In this document: positions 34,260-42,519 of the stretch, piece by piece | Layout: every line of letters starts with the position of its first letter | How positions within the stretch are numbered: the first letter of the stretch is position 1 | Made by a program: the position numbers and the translations under genes | Notes under the pieces: generated by a model | Told to the model about the DNA's origin: nothing | The model's database searches: none | Seen by the model: only the letters and a program-made list of their open reading frames with translations | NCBI GenBank assembly: GCA_964244885.1 | Contig: CAXTKD010000001.1 | Coordinates: 310,001 to 374,000, forward strand | Length of the DNA: 64,000 nucleotides | DNA from: CAXTKD01 sp964244885 | GTDB taxonomy: Bacteria; Pseudomonadota; Alphaproteobacteria; Sphingomonadales; Sphingomonadaceae | Reading direction: 5' to 3'

Positions 34260-35560
34260 GCACGCGTCCCGCCCGCGAAGACGACAGCGGCTTTTTCACC
34301 GAAAGCCTCGGCCAGGCCGACGTCGCGGTGTTCCAGGCCGTCCGCTCGGAGCTCCGCCGCCAGCAGGAGCAGATCGAGCTGATCGCGTCGGAGAACATCG
34401 TCTCCAAGGCGGTGCTAGAGGCGCAGGGCTCGGTGTTCACCAACAAATACGCCGAGGGCTACCCGGGCAAGCGTTACTATCAGGGCTGCGCGCCGTCGGA
34501 CGCGGTCGAGACGCTCGCCATCGAGCGCGCCAAGCAGCTGTTCGGTGCGGGCTTCGCCAACGTCCAGCCGCACTCCGGCGCGCAGGCCAACGGTGCCGTG
34601 ATGATGGCATTGCTGACGCCCGGCGACACCATCCTCGGCATGAGCCTCGACGCCGGCGGCCACCTGACGCACGGCGCGAAGGCCGCGCAGTCGGGCAAGT
34701 GGTTCAACGCCATCCAGTACGGTGTCCGCCGCGACGATCACCTCATCGACTTCGACCAGGTCGAGGCGCTCGCCCGTGAGCATCAGCCGAAATTGATCAT
34801 CGCCGGCGGCTCGGCCTATCCGCGCGTCATCGACTTCGCCCGCTTCCGCGCCATCGCGGACGAGGTCGGGGCCTTTCTGTTCGTCGACATGGCGCACTTC
34901 GCCGGCCTCGTCGCCGCCGGCCTCCACCCCAATCCGCTTGAGCACGCGCATGTCGTCACCACGACGACCCACAAGACGCTCCGCGGCCCACGCGGCGGCC
35001 TCATCCTCACCAACGACGAGGCGCTCGCCAAAAAGATCAATTCGGCGGTGTTCCCCGGCCTGCAGGGCGGTCCGCTCGTCCATGTCATCGCCGCCAAGGC
35101 GGTGGCGTTCGGCGAGGCGCTGCGCCCCGAGTTCAAGGACTATGCCCGGGCGGTGATCGCCAACGCCAAGACGCTCGCCGCGAAGCTCAAGGAGCGCGGC
35201 TGCGAGGTGGTCGCCGGCGGCACGGACACGCACCTGGCGCTGATCGACCTGAGTCCCAAGGGCATCACCGGCCGCGACGCCGACGAGGCGCTGGAGCGCG
35301 CGTCGATCACCTGCAACAAGAACGGCATCCCGTTCGATCCGCTGCCGCCGGTCAAGACCAGCGGCATCCGCGTCGGTTCCCCCGCCGGCACGACTCGCGG
35401 CTTCGGCCAGGCCGAGTTCGCGGCGATCGGCGACATGATCGCCGACGTGCTGGACGGCCTCGCCGCCAATGGCGCGGAGGGCAATGGCGAGGTCGAGCGC
35501 GCGGTCAAGCAGCGCGTCCTGACGCTCTGCAAGCGCTTCCCCATCTACCCCGAGCTGTAG
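34256..35560 (+). CDS. glyA: Serine hydroxymethyltransferase
   Basis: A 434-aa PLP enzyme interconverting serine and glycine with tetrahydrofolate, the main source of one-carbon units. ELIASENIVSKAVLEAQGSV, the PLP lysine in VTTTTHKTLRGPRGG and the C-terminal RVGSPAGTTRGFGQAEF are present. ATG 34256 (ATGA overlap with rpiB) is used; in-frame codons further upstream lie inside rpiB. Confidence 0.97.
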   Translation: MSTRPAREDDSGFFTESLGQADVAVFQAVRSELRRQQEQIELIASENIVSKAVLEAQGSVFTNKYAEGYPGKRYYQGCAPSDAVETLAIERAKQLFGAGFANVQPHSGAQANGAVMMALLTPGDTILGMSLDAGGHLTHGAKAAQSGKWFNAIQYGVRRDDHLIDFDQVEALAREHQPKLIIAGGSAYPRVIDFARFRAIADEVGAFLFVDMAHFAGLVAAGLHPNPLEHAHVVTTTTHKTLRGPRGGLILTNDEALAKKINSAVFPGLQGGPLVHVIAAKAVAFGEALRPEFKDYARAVIANAKTLAAKLKERGCEVVAGGTDTHLALIDLSPKGITGRDADEALERASITCNKNGIPFDPLPPVKTSGIRVGSPAGTTRGFGQAEFAAIGDMIADVLDGLAANGAEGNGEVERAVKQRVLTLCKRFPIYPEL

Positions 35561-35567
35561 GAGAGCG

Positions 35568-35765
35568 ATGATGGACGACCGTGGGCGTTACGACCGCGAC
35601 ACTTTCGGCGAAGCGAAGAACTTCGCCTCGAGCGACCTCGGCAAATCGATGATAAAGGGCGCCGCGATCGGCGCCGTCGCCGCCGCCGTCCTGCCGTTCG
35701 TCGGCTGGGGCCTCGGCGCGATCGTGGGTGGTGGCTACGGCGCATACCGGAAGCTCCGGAAATAA
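35568..35765 (+). CDS. Small hydrophobic protein with a glycine-zipper-like segment
   Basis: A 65-aa protein: a charged N-terminus (DDRGRYDRDTFGEAKNF), then one hydrophobic Gly/Ala-rich stretch (KGAAIGAVAAAVLPFVGW, GLGAIVGGGYG) and a basic tail. It looks like a small membrane-inserted protein of unknown function. The ATG follows AGGAGAGCG at 35560-35568 and the gene sits tightly between glyA and nrdR, so it is probably co-transcribed. Confidence 0.75.
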   Translation: MMDDRGRYDRDTFGEAKNFASSDLGKSMIKGAAIGAVAAAVLPFVGWGLGAIVGGGYGAYRKLRK

Positions 35766-35771
35766 ACGCGG

Positions 35772-36263
35772 ATGCGCTGCCCGTTCTGCGCGCACGACGA
35801 CAGCCAGGTTAAGGACAGCCGTCCGACCGAAGACGGCGGCGCGATCCGCCGTCGCCGCCAGTGCCCCGAATGCGGCGCGCGCTTCACAACGTTCGAGCGC
35901 GTGCAGCTCCGCGAGCTGATCGTCGTCAAGAAATCGGGCAAGCGCGCCGCCTTCGACCGAGAGAAGCTCGTCCGCTCGATCGCGCTCGCCTGCCGCAAGC
36001 GCCCGATCGAGCCCGAGCGCATCGAGCGCCTCGTCTCGGGCATCGTCCGCCGTCTCGAGTCCACGAGCGACGGCGATGTGAAGGCGGAGCGCATCGGCCA
36101 GCTGGTGATGGACGGCCTGCGCGCCCTCGACGACGTCGCCTACATCCGCTTCGCCAGCGTCTACAAGAACTTCCGCGACGCCGCCGACTTCGGCGAGATC
36201 GTCGGAAAGGTCGACGAGCGGCCTGCGGCGGTTTCGCAACTCCCGACCTTGTTCGGGGAGTGA
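35772..36263 (+). CDS. nrdR: Transcriptional repressor NrdR
   Basis: A 163-aa regulator of ribonucleotide reductase genes. The zinc ribbon is formed by MRCPFCAHDD and CPECGARFTTFER; the ATP-cone domain follows (LIVVKKSGKRAAFDREKL). It binds NrdR boxes and represses nrd operons when dATP is bound. ATG 35772 is 6 bp after the small membrane protein. Confidence 0.96.
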   Translation: MRCPFCAHDDSQVKDSRPTEDGGAIRRRRQCPECGARFTTFERVQLRELIVVKKSGKRAAFDREKLVRSIALACRKRPIEPERIERLVSGIVRRLESTSDGDVKAERIGQLVMDGLRALDDVAYIRFASVYKNFRDAADFGEIVGKVDERPAAVSQLPTLFGE

Positions 36264-36288
36264 TTCCTCAACCATGCATCAAGAAATT

Positions 36289-36378
36289 TGTCATTCCCGC
36301 GAAAGCGGGAACCCAGTCCTGGTCGACTCTCGCGCTTTATCCTCCACCCGCTGGGTCCCCGCTTTCGCGGGGATGACA
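36289..36378. repeat. Family C palindromic repeat, copy C3
   Basis: Arms tgtcattcccgcgaaagcgg (from 36289) and ccgctttcgcggggatgaca (to 36378), each 28 bp, with a 34-bp centre. It lies between nrdR and the RNA methyltransferase gene. The inner attcccgcgaaagcgggaa recalls the dRS3 type of repeat known from Neisseria. Confidence 0.9.
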
Positions 36379-36395
36379 GGTCTTGGTTCTAGCGC

Positions 36396-37157
36396 ATGAC
36401 AGCCCCCGCCATCGTCCTCGTCCGCCCGCAACTCGGGGAGAATATCGGCAGCGTCGCCCGCGCGATGCTCAACTTCGGCCTCATCGACCTTCGCCTCGTC
36501 GCCCCGCGCGACGGCTGGCCCAATCCCGACGCCGGCCCCTCCGCCTCTGGCGCCGACGAGGTGCTCGCAAACGCCCGGGTCTACGCGACGGTGCAGGAGG
36601 CGGTCGCCGATTGTCGGCACGTCTACGCCACAACCGTCCGCAAGCGCGAGCTGTGGAAGCCTGTCGTCACCCCGGAGCAGGCCGCCGCCGAAATCCGCGG
36701 CCGCGACATCCAGCAAGCCATCCTGTTCGGAGCGGAACGCTCCGGACTGGAGACCGACGAGGTCGCGATCGCGCAGGCGATCCTGACCGTGCCGGTCAAC
36801 CCGGACTTCAAGTCCCTGAACCTCGCGCAGGCGGTGATCCTCGTCGCCTACGAATGGTTCAAGGCCGCCGACGCCACGCCTGCCGTTGCGATCAACTACG
36901 ACCCGCCCGCGCCGCACGAGGCGCTCGAAGGCCTGATCGTCCAGACCGACACCGCGCTCGACGCCGCCGGCTACTACCGCGTCCCGAGCCGCATCCGCAC
37001 CGCCAAGCGCAACCTCCGTAACCTCCTCACCCGCCCCGGCTGGAGCGAGGAGGAGGTGCGCACCCTCCGCGGCATCGTCGGTGCGCTGGTCAACCCGCGG
37101 CTGCCGCACGACGCTGCGGTTGCTCCCCAGGGGGATTTGGCTAAATATCAGAAGTGA
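36396..37157 (+). CDS. TrmJ/LasT-family tRNA or rRNA 2'-O-methyltransferase
   Basis: A 253-aa SPOUT methyltransferase. Motif 1 is LVRPQLGENIGSVARAMLNFG; the SAM-binding knot contains ILFGAERSGLETDE and VPVNPDFKSLNLAQAV. TrmJ methylates the ribose at position 32 of tRNA; the exact target here is inferred. ATG 36396 lies 17 bp after repeat C3. Confidence 0.9.
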   Translation: MTAPAIVLVRPQLGENIGSVARAMLNFGLIDLRLVAPRDGWPNPDAGPSASGADEVLANARVYATVQEAVADCRHVYATTVRKRELWKPVVTPEQAAAEIRGRDIQQAILFGAERSGLETDEVAIAQAILTVPVNPDFKSLNLAQAVILVAYEWFKAADATPAVAINYDPPAPHEALEGLIVQTDTALDAAGYYRVPSRIRTAKRNLRNLLTRPGWSEEEVRTLRGIVGALVNPRLPHDAAVAPQGDLAKYQK

Positions 37158-37175
37158 AATTACTCGGAGTGCTGA

Positions 37176-37472
37176 ATGTCATTCTCTCACAAATTGATGC
37201 TGACGAGCGTTCTGCTCATATCGACCCCTGTTTTCGCTTCGGAGGCCCCTCCCGAAGGCGCTCGGCCGGTGGATATAGCGACGCCTTCTGCGCTGGCCGC
37301 CACCGCACCGCCACCAGGCGAACGCATTATTTGCAAGAGCGAGCCATCGACAGGTTCGCGTACGAAGAGTGTGCGAATCTGCGGCACCGCTGCGTCATGG
37401 GCGATGACCCGCGATGCAACGCGTCGCGATTTTTCGCGTATGCAAAACCGCGGTCAAGCAGCGAGCCACTGA
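37176..37472 (+). CDS. Small secreted protein, copy 1 of a tandem pair
   Basis: A 98-aa protein with a Sec signal peptide (LMLTSVLLISTPVFA), a Pro/Ala-rich linker and a short C-terminal domain containing C-x15-C (ICK...RIC), GSR, W and RRDFSRMQN. The ATG follows a CGGAG ribosome site. The neighbouring gene encodes a diverged copy. Function unknown. Base composition is lower in G+C than its neighbours. Confidence 0.6.
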   Translation: MSFSHKLMLTSVLLISTPVFASEAPPEGARPVDIATPSALAATAPPPGERIICKSEPSTGSRTKSVRICGTAASWAMTRDATRRDFSRMQNRGQAASH

Positions 37473-37538
37473 TCTCTGACTGCAAGCGCTTCGACCGCCG
37501 CTCTCGACGCGTTGGCGGATAGTGGGAAGGATGGGTTC

Positions 37539-37823
37539 ATGACTGCCGCTCATCATCTGGCTTTTGCCGTTCTTGCGTCATTCCCCGCAGCCGCTCTTTC
37601 CGAGCCCGTGGTCGATGCGCCGCCGGCGATGGCACCCGCCGCAGCGCCCGCCGCAGCGGACCCTGGCGGCATGAAGATGGTTTGCAAGGTCATGCGGGAC
37701 AGCGGCTCGCGGCTTAGGTCGGAAAAGGTCTGCGCGCCTCTCGGCGATTGGAAACAGGGCAGGACCAACTCAAGGCGCTTTTTGGAGCGCCTCCAGAACG
37801 GGTCCTCGCTACCCAAGGGGTGA
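37539..37823 (+). CDS. Small secreted protein, copy 2 of a tandem pair
   Basis: A 94-aa paralogue of the preceding protein: signal peptide (LAFAVLASFPAAALS), Ala/Pro linker (APAAAPAAADPGG), and the same C-x15-C domain (VCK...KVC, DSGSR, W, RRFLERLQN). ATG 37539 follows GGAAGG at 37525-37530; an in-frame ATG at 37512 would put a polar stretch before the signal peptide. It overlaps the end of convergent xthA by 15 bp. Confidence 0.65.
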   Translation: MTAAHHLAFAVLASFPAAALSEPVVDAPPAMAPAAAPAAADPGGMKMVCKVMRDSGSRLRSEKVCAPLGDWKQGRTNSRRFLERLQNGSSLPKG

Positions 37824-38606
37824 TTGACCCGCAGCCGGCTTCAACACCACCCAGGTCGGGGCGTGATCGCTGGCTTTCTCCCGCCCGCGCGCCTCGCGGT
37901 CGACGCCCGCGTCCTTCAGCCGCTTCGCCGCTGCCGGGCTGAGCAACAGGTGATCGATCCGCAGCCCGGCGTTTCGCCCATAGGCGTTCCGCCAGTAATC
38001 CCAGAAGGTGTAGATCGTCTCGTCGGGATGGATCGCGCGGATCGCGTCGGTCCAACCCTGCGCGACCAGCGAGCGGAAGGCCTCGCGCACCTCGGGCCGG
38101 AACAGCGCGTCGTCCAGCCAGCGCTCGGGCTTGTACACGTCCTTGTCGGTCGGCATCACGTTATAGTCGCCCGCCAGCACTACGGGATGCCCGCTCGTCA
38201 GCAGCTCGGCGGCGCGCCCCGCCAGCCTCGCCATCCACTTGAGCTTGTAGTCGAATTTCGGCCCCGGCGCCGGGTTGCCGTTGGGCAGGTAGAGACCGCC
38301 GACAATGATGCCGCCGACCGCTGCTTCGATATAGCGGCTTTGCGCGGCGTCTGGATCGCCTGGAAGTCCCCGGCGCGTCTCGACTGGCTCGGTCCCGCGC
38401 GCCAGGATGGCGACGCCGTTCCAGCTCTTCTGGCCGTGCCAGATCGCCCCGTAACCGGCCTTCTCGATCGCCTGTACCGGAAAGCGCTCGTCGGGCGCTT
38501 TCAATTCCTGCAGGCAGACGACATCGGGTTCGGCCTCGGCCAGCCATTCGAGCAGATTGGTCAACCGCCCGTTGATGCCGTTGACGTTGAATGTAGCGAT
38601 CTTGAT
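37809..38606 (-). CDS. xthA: Exodeoxyribonuclease III, apparent ATC start
   Basis: A 265-aa AP endonuclease/exonuclease of the EEP fold used in base-excision repair. The metal and catalytic motifs are IATFNVNGIN, CLQELKAPD, LAGDYNVMPTD, GLRIDHLL and ASDHAPTWVVL. The conserved N-terminus IKIATFNVNGING is encoded in frame but begins with ATC (complement of 38604-38606) exactly where homologues have ATG. No ATG, GTG, TTG or CTG lies between the in-frame upstream stop and it. GAGGA is six bases upstream, good for a start there. Starting at the next TTG would delete the metal-binding Asn. The gene follows the S9 peptidase by 33 bp. Confidence 0.88.
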   Translation of the reverse strand: MKIATFNVNGINGRLTNLLEWLAEAEPDVVCLQELKAPDERFPVQAIEKAGYGAIWHGQKSWNGVAILARGTEPVETRRGLPGDPDAAQSRYIEAAVGGIIVGGLYLPNGNPAPGPKFDYKLKWMARLAGRAAELLTSGHPVVLAGDYNVMPTDKDVYKPERWLDDALFRPEVREAFRSLVAQGWTDAIRAIHPDETIYTFWDYWRNAYGRNAGLRIDHLLLSPAAAKRLKDAGVDREARGREKASDHAPTWVVLKPAAGQSPLG

Positions 38607-38639
38607 GTCGAATCCTCGCGAAAGCTTGTCGCCCGGCCG

Positions 38640-40610
38640 TCAGTGACCAAAGTTGGCATAGAGAAATTCCCCGGAACGCCTCAGCATGTCCGAACGCGCT
38701 ACCCCGTCATCCAGTTGGTGGTCCAGGCCCTTGTAGATGACGAGCTCGTGACGTTTTCCAGCTTGCCTCAGTGCATCGTCCATGAGCTGGGACTGATGAA
38801 CGGACACGTTCAAGTCACGATCGCCATGAAACATCAGCACGGGCGCCTTGATCGCCGCGGCGTTGCTGGCCGGAGACCCCGCAAGGATGTGCGGCCCGCT
38901 GCCAATGAAGTCGGTGACTAGATGATAGTTGGTCAGGCGATAGGATTCGCTTTTCAGCGCGGCGAGGCTGGTCACGGGCGCGACGGCGATCGCGGCCTTG
39001 TAGAGGTCGGGGTCGAGGACGTTGGCCTGTAGCGCGGCATAACCGCCATAGCTCCAGCCAAAGATTGCCAGGCTCTTGGGGTTGGCGACGCCTTGCGCGA
39101 TGAGCCACCGTGCACCGTCGTTGATGTCGCCGATCGCAGCTTGCCAGGACCGGAAGCCATTGCGCTGATACCAAGCTTCGCCGTAGCCCGCCGAGCCACG
39201 GAAATTGGGCTGCAGCACGGCATATCCGAGTTGCGCGAAATACTGCGGAAGCCAATCGAATCCCCATTCGTCGCGCGCCGAGGGACCGCCGTGGGGCATG
39301 ATGATCGCGGGCAGATTCTTGTTTGCGCCTCCGGCCGGCAAGGTCAGATAGGCCGGGATCCGCGTTCCGTCGTGCGCCAGGTAGGAGACAGGTTTGACGG
39401 GGGCGAGCCTCAGCTTGTCGAGGCCTGCCCGCACAGGCAGCAGTTCGTTCAGCTCGTGGCTCGCGCTCCCGTAAAGGTAGTAGCGGCCGGGATCGACGTC
39501 GCTTCCCGCGAAGATCAGCCGCTTGTCGCCGTTCCAGCTCTCGTCAAGCACCGAGACGATCGGCTGTCGGGGCAGTGTCTTCGACAGCGCGGCATTGAAC
39601 GCCTTCAGCTTGGGGTCGAAATATTCCAGCTCGCCACTTTCCACCGAATATTCAGCCGCCACCGGCCGCCTATATTTGCCGATCTGTTTGATGCCGGTCA
39701 CGTCGACGAGCGGATGCGCGAAGACGAGTTGGCGGTCGCCCGATCCGTTCAGCGCGAGCCGGAACAGCGCTTGGCGCCCGTCATGCGGCGCGAGGATATA
39801 GAGCCAGTCGCCACTTTCGTCGATCGTCAGCAGATCGGTGCCGGCGTTCGACCGCATGTCGCTCACTAGCAGCGGCTGCCATTCGCTCGCGCCCTTTTTT
39901 CGATAGGAATAGCGGATGATATTGCCTGCGTAGCCGTCGGGCGTCGCATCGACCGAACCCATGATCCGGACGTGGCCTCGGCCATCGGTCATCAGCATGG
40001 CCGCTTCGACTTTGCCGTTTTCGACGATCATGGAGCGCGCGTTGCGAACGTCGACGATCTGCGCCGACAGTCCCCGCCCCGTCCGGGCGAGTCGCGTGCC
40101 GGTCGAACGCTCCGGCGTGATGTCGATCGCCATCATCACATGGTCGGGATCGTCGGGCAGCCAATCGATGATCGTGCCGCTGGACTGGTTGTAACCGAGC
40201 GTGCTCAGCGTCGAGCGTTGACCCAGCACCTTCGGGTTGGTGCCATCGGGATCAATGGCGATCAGCCGCGTGAACCACAGCAGCCTGTCGCCGACGTCGG
40301 TTATTCCGGAGAGCTCGCATATCAAGCGCTTGTCGCTTTTCCAGCGGCACCATTCGAGATGCGCGTTGGCGTTGCTGTCGCGTGTCACCGGCGTGAGTTT
40401 TCCGGTCGCGGCGTCGATCACCACTACGGCGTTGCCGCCGCTCGCCAGCGGCGCAAGATAGGACAGGTGGCTGCCGTCCGGCGAAAGCTGCATGCCACGA
40501 ACCGCCTCGCGTGCTCCGAACAGTGGCGAAAGGTCGGCGGGCGTAGCAGCGGCCGCCAAGCCGGTCGTGCACATGAGCACCAAGGTCGCAACGGCGTGGC
40601 GGCGATGCAT
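38640..40610 (-). CDS. S9-family serine peptidase (prolyl oligopeptidase type)
   Basis: A 656-aa secreted peptidase with a signal peptide (ATLVLMCTTGLAAAA). The N-terminal part (about 25-390) is beta-propeller-like with repeats such as LSPDGSHLSYLAP. The C-terminal alpha/beta-hydrolase domain carries the nucleophile in GWSYGGYAAL, the aspartate in HGDRDLNVSVHQ and the histidine in GLDHQLDD. It would release dipeptides or acyl-amino acids in the periplasm. G+C is somewhat lower than in neighbours. xthA follows on the same strand. Confidence 0.88.
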   Translation of the reverse strand: MHRRHAVATLVLMCTTGLAAAATPADLSPLFGAREAVRGMQLSPDGSHLSYLAPLASGGNAVVVIDAATGKLTPVTRDSNANAHLEWCRWKSDKRLICELSGITDVGDRLLWFTRLIAIDPDGTNPKVLGQRSTLSTLGYNQSSGTIIDWLPDDPDHVMMAIDITPERSTGTRLARTGRGLSAQIVDVRNARSMIVENGKVEAAMLMTDGRGHVRIMGSVDATPDGYAGNIIRYSYRKKGASEWQPLLVSDMRSNAGTDLLTIDESGDWLYILAPHDGRQALFRLALNGSGDRQLVFAHPLVDVTGIKQIGKYRRPVAAEYSVESGELEYFDPKLKAFNAALSKTLPRQPIVSVLDESWNGDKRLIFAGSDVDPGRYYLYGSASHELNELLPVRAGLDKLRLAPVKPVSYLAHDGTRIPAYLTLPAGGANKNLPAIIMPHGGPSARDEWGFDWLPQYFAQLGYAVLQPNFRGSAGYGEAWYQRNGFRSWQAAIGDINDGARWLIAQGVANPKSLAIFGWSYGGYAALQANVLDPDLYKAAIAVAPVTSLAALKSESYRLTNYHLVTDFIGSGPHILAGSPASNAAAIKAPVLMFHGDRDLNVSVHQSQLMDDALRQAGKRHELVIYKGLDHQLDDGVARSDMLRRSGEFLYANFGH

Positions 40611-40675
40611 CGAATCTTTCCTTTGCCGGGGCGGATGTTAGCTCAAGCGTTCCGCATGGCAATCCGCGCGCGAAG

Positions 40676-40702
40676 TTGACCGCAATCCGATTCGGCTATA
40701 GA
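40676..40702 (+). promoter_or_regulatory. Sigma-70-type promoter of rpsD
   Basis: TTGACC (40676-40681), 15 bases, TATAGA (40697-40702). The elements are close to consensus but the spacer is short. It would give an rpsD leader of about 105 nt. Confidence 0.55.
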
Positions 40703-40814
40703 CGCGCGCCTTCGCAATTGACCCCGCACACCCGGTGAAGCGGCGGTCGCGTCTGGCAGGCTGGTCAGGCGGCGCGAGTCCGGGTCTACGAAAACAGCGA
40801 ATTTGGAGACATTC

Positions 40815-41426
40815 ATGTCGAAGCGTAACAACGCGAAATACAAGATCGACCGCCGCCTTGGCGAGAACATCTGGGGCCGGCCGAAAAGCCCGGTCAACAA
40901 GCGCGAATACGGTCCCGGCCAGCACGGCCAGCGCCGCAAGGGCAAGGTCAGCGACTACGGCATCCAGCTGCGCGCCAAGCAGAAGCTCAAGGGCTATTAT
41001 GGCGAGGTCACCGAGAAGACCTTCCGCCGCACCTATCAGGAAGCCGCCGCGATGAAGGGCGACACCTCGCAGAACCTCATCGGCCTGCTGGAGCAGCGGC
41101 TCGACATGGTCGTCTATCGCGCCAAGTTCGCGCCGACGATCTTCGCGGCGCGCCAGATCGTCAACCACGGTCATATCGCGGTCAACGGCAAGAAGCTCAA
41201 CATCGCCTCGGCCCGCATCAAGCCGGGCGACGTCGTCGAGCTGCGCGAGAAGGCCAAGGAAATGGCCCTCGTCCTCGAGGCGCAGGGCCTCGCCGAGCGC
41301 GAGATCCCGCAGTACCTGACCGCCGAGGGCTTCAAGGCGACCTACGTCCGCGTCCCGACGCTCGATGAAGTGCCTTACCCGGTCCGCATGGAGCCGAACC
41401 TCGTCGTCGAGTTCTATTCGCGCTAA
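40815..41426 (+). CDS. rpsD: 30S ribosomal protein S4
   Basis: A 203-aa small-subunit assembly protein that binds 16S rRNA. MSKRNNAKYKIDRRLGENIW is the alphaproteobacterial N-terminus without zinc cysteines; the S4 RNA-binding domain is LDMVVYRAKFAPTIFAARQI followed by VNHGHIAVNGKK. ATG 40815 was chosen over TTG 40803 by homology. In E. coli S4 also represses its operon; here the gene stands alone after a sigma-70 promoter. Confidence 0.97.
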   Translation: MSKRNNAKYKIDRRLGENIWGRPKSPVNKREYGPGQHGQRRKGKVSDYGIQLRAKQKLKGYYGEVTEKTFRRTYQEAAAMKGDTSQNLIGLLEQRLDMVVYRAKFAPTIFAARQIVNHGHIAVNGKKLNIASARIKPGDVVELREKAKEMALVLEAQGLAEREIPQYLTAEGFKATYVRVPTLDEVPYPVRMEPNLVVEFYSR

Positions 41427-41439
41427 GCGAGCACTCGGC

Positions 41440-42420
41440 GTGACCATCGACGGCCGCGGCATCCTTCGGGTTGTCGCGGCCGTTGTCGTCCTGGCCGTAG
41501 CCGTTCCGGCGAGCGCCGCCTGCAAGATGGCGAAGGGCGATGCCGCCTGGATGGCGCAGGCGCTCAGGAAGTGGCGCGTCGCCGAGCGCGAGGTGCTGAT
41601 GCTGGCGCCAGCGCCGCTGCCGGAGATCGTCGCGGTCGACGCCCTCTGCGCCTATTCGGGCAAGGCGAAAGGCACTGAAAAGATGAAGTGGAAGGGCCTG
41701 CCCCACGGCGGCACGATCCGCTTCCCGGATGGCAAGACGCAGGCCGTCGGCCCGCTCTCCTTCGCCTCGCCGGTGGAGGGCGACCCGCGCGGCGGTTATT
41801 TCGCGATGGCGCTGCCTTCGGTGTGGCGCGCCGCCGGGGTGAAGAGCGACCTCGGCCTCGAGCGGATGATGGACGGCGTCATGCTCCACGAGCTGATGCA
41901 CACGCGGCAGTTCTATTTCGTCAATCCGCGCCTCGTCGCGCTGACGGCGCAATATCGCCTGCCCGCCGACCTGAGCGATGATTCGCTGCAGGCGGCGTTC
42001 GAGAAAAACCCGGCGTACGTCGCAGCCTATACCGTAGAGCGCGACGCACTGTTCGCCGCCGCCGCCGCTCCGACCGACGCGGAGGCGCGCCAGCTTGCCG
42101 CCAGGGCGCTGACCCTCTACCGCGCCCGCCACGCCAGATGGTTCACCGGCCCCGCCGCGCAATGGGCGCCGCTCGACGACCTGTTCCTCGACATGGAGGG
42201 CCTTGGCCAGTGGGTATTCTACCGCTGGGCGCTGCGCTCTGGCGTCGCCCCGGCCGAGGCGCTCGCCGCCACGCGCCGCGGCGGCAAATACTGGACTCAG
42301 GACGAGGGTCTGGCGCTGTTCCTGACGATCGACCGCCTGCTCCCCGACTGGCAGTCCCGCGCCTTCGCAGCCCAGCCCGCGCTGGCGGAGGCGCTGCTGG
42401 AGGCGGCGGCGTCCAAATGA
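41440..42420 (+). CDS. Secreted protein with an HExxH metalloprotease motif
   Basis: A 326-aa protein with a signal peptide (ILRVVAAVVVLAVAVPASA, cleaved near residue 26). The motif MLHELMHTRQ gives H150-E151-x-x-H154, the zinc site of gluzincin-type metallopeptidases; the third ligand is not obvious. The rest is helical and Ala-rich, with GQWVFYRWALRSG near the end. No family recognised. The start is GTG 41440, 14 bp after rpsD. Confidence 0.7.
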   Translation: MTIDGRGILRVVAAVVVLAVAVPASAACKMAKGDAAWMAQALRKWRVAEREVLMLAPAPLPEIVAVDALCAYSGKAKGTEKMKWKGLPHGGTIRFPDGKTQAVGPLSFASPVEGDPRGGYFAMALPSVWRAAGVKSDLGLERMMDGVMLHELMHTRQFYFVNPRLVALTAQYRLPADLSDDSLQAAFEKNPAYVAAYTVERDALFAAAAAPTDAEARQLAARALTLYRARHARWFTGPAAQWAPLDDLFLDMEGLGQWVFYRWALRSGVAPAEALAATRRGGKYWTQDEGLALFLTIDRLLPDWQSRAFAAQPALAEALLEAAASK

Positions 42421-42423
42421 ATT

Positions 42424-42507
42424 TCCGTTCGTCCTGAGCCTGTCGAAGGACGTAGTCGCTCCGAGTCTGTGCGCGCCAGGTGGTTCGACAAGCTCACCAC
42501 GAACGGA
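42424..42507. repeat. Family D palindromic repeat, copy D2
   Basis: Arms beginning ccgttcgtcctgagcctgtc (42425) and ending ttcgacaagctcaccacgaa (about 42503), 84 bp in all. The two arms are of different subtypes, so the stem has mismatches. It sits between two convergent genes, 4 bp after the HExxH gene stop. Confidence 0.85.
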
Positions 42508-42519
42508 AGCGGGTAAGGT

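Noticed and set aside
37154..37522. A 122-codon frame overlapping the first small secreted protein
   Set aside because: It lacks a signal peptide and ribosome site; the frame starting at 37176 has both and has a paralogue next door.
38640..40610. Whole S9 peptidase region as a genomic island
   Set aside because: G+C is only modestly lower than the flanks and no mobility genes, tRNA or direct repeats border it.
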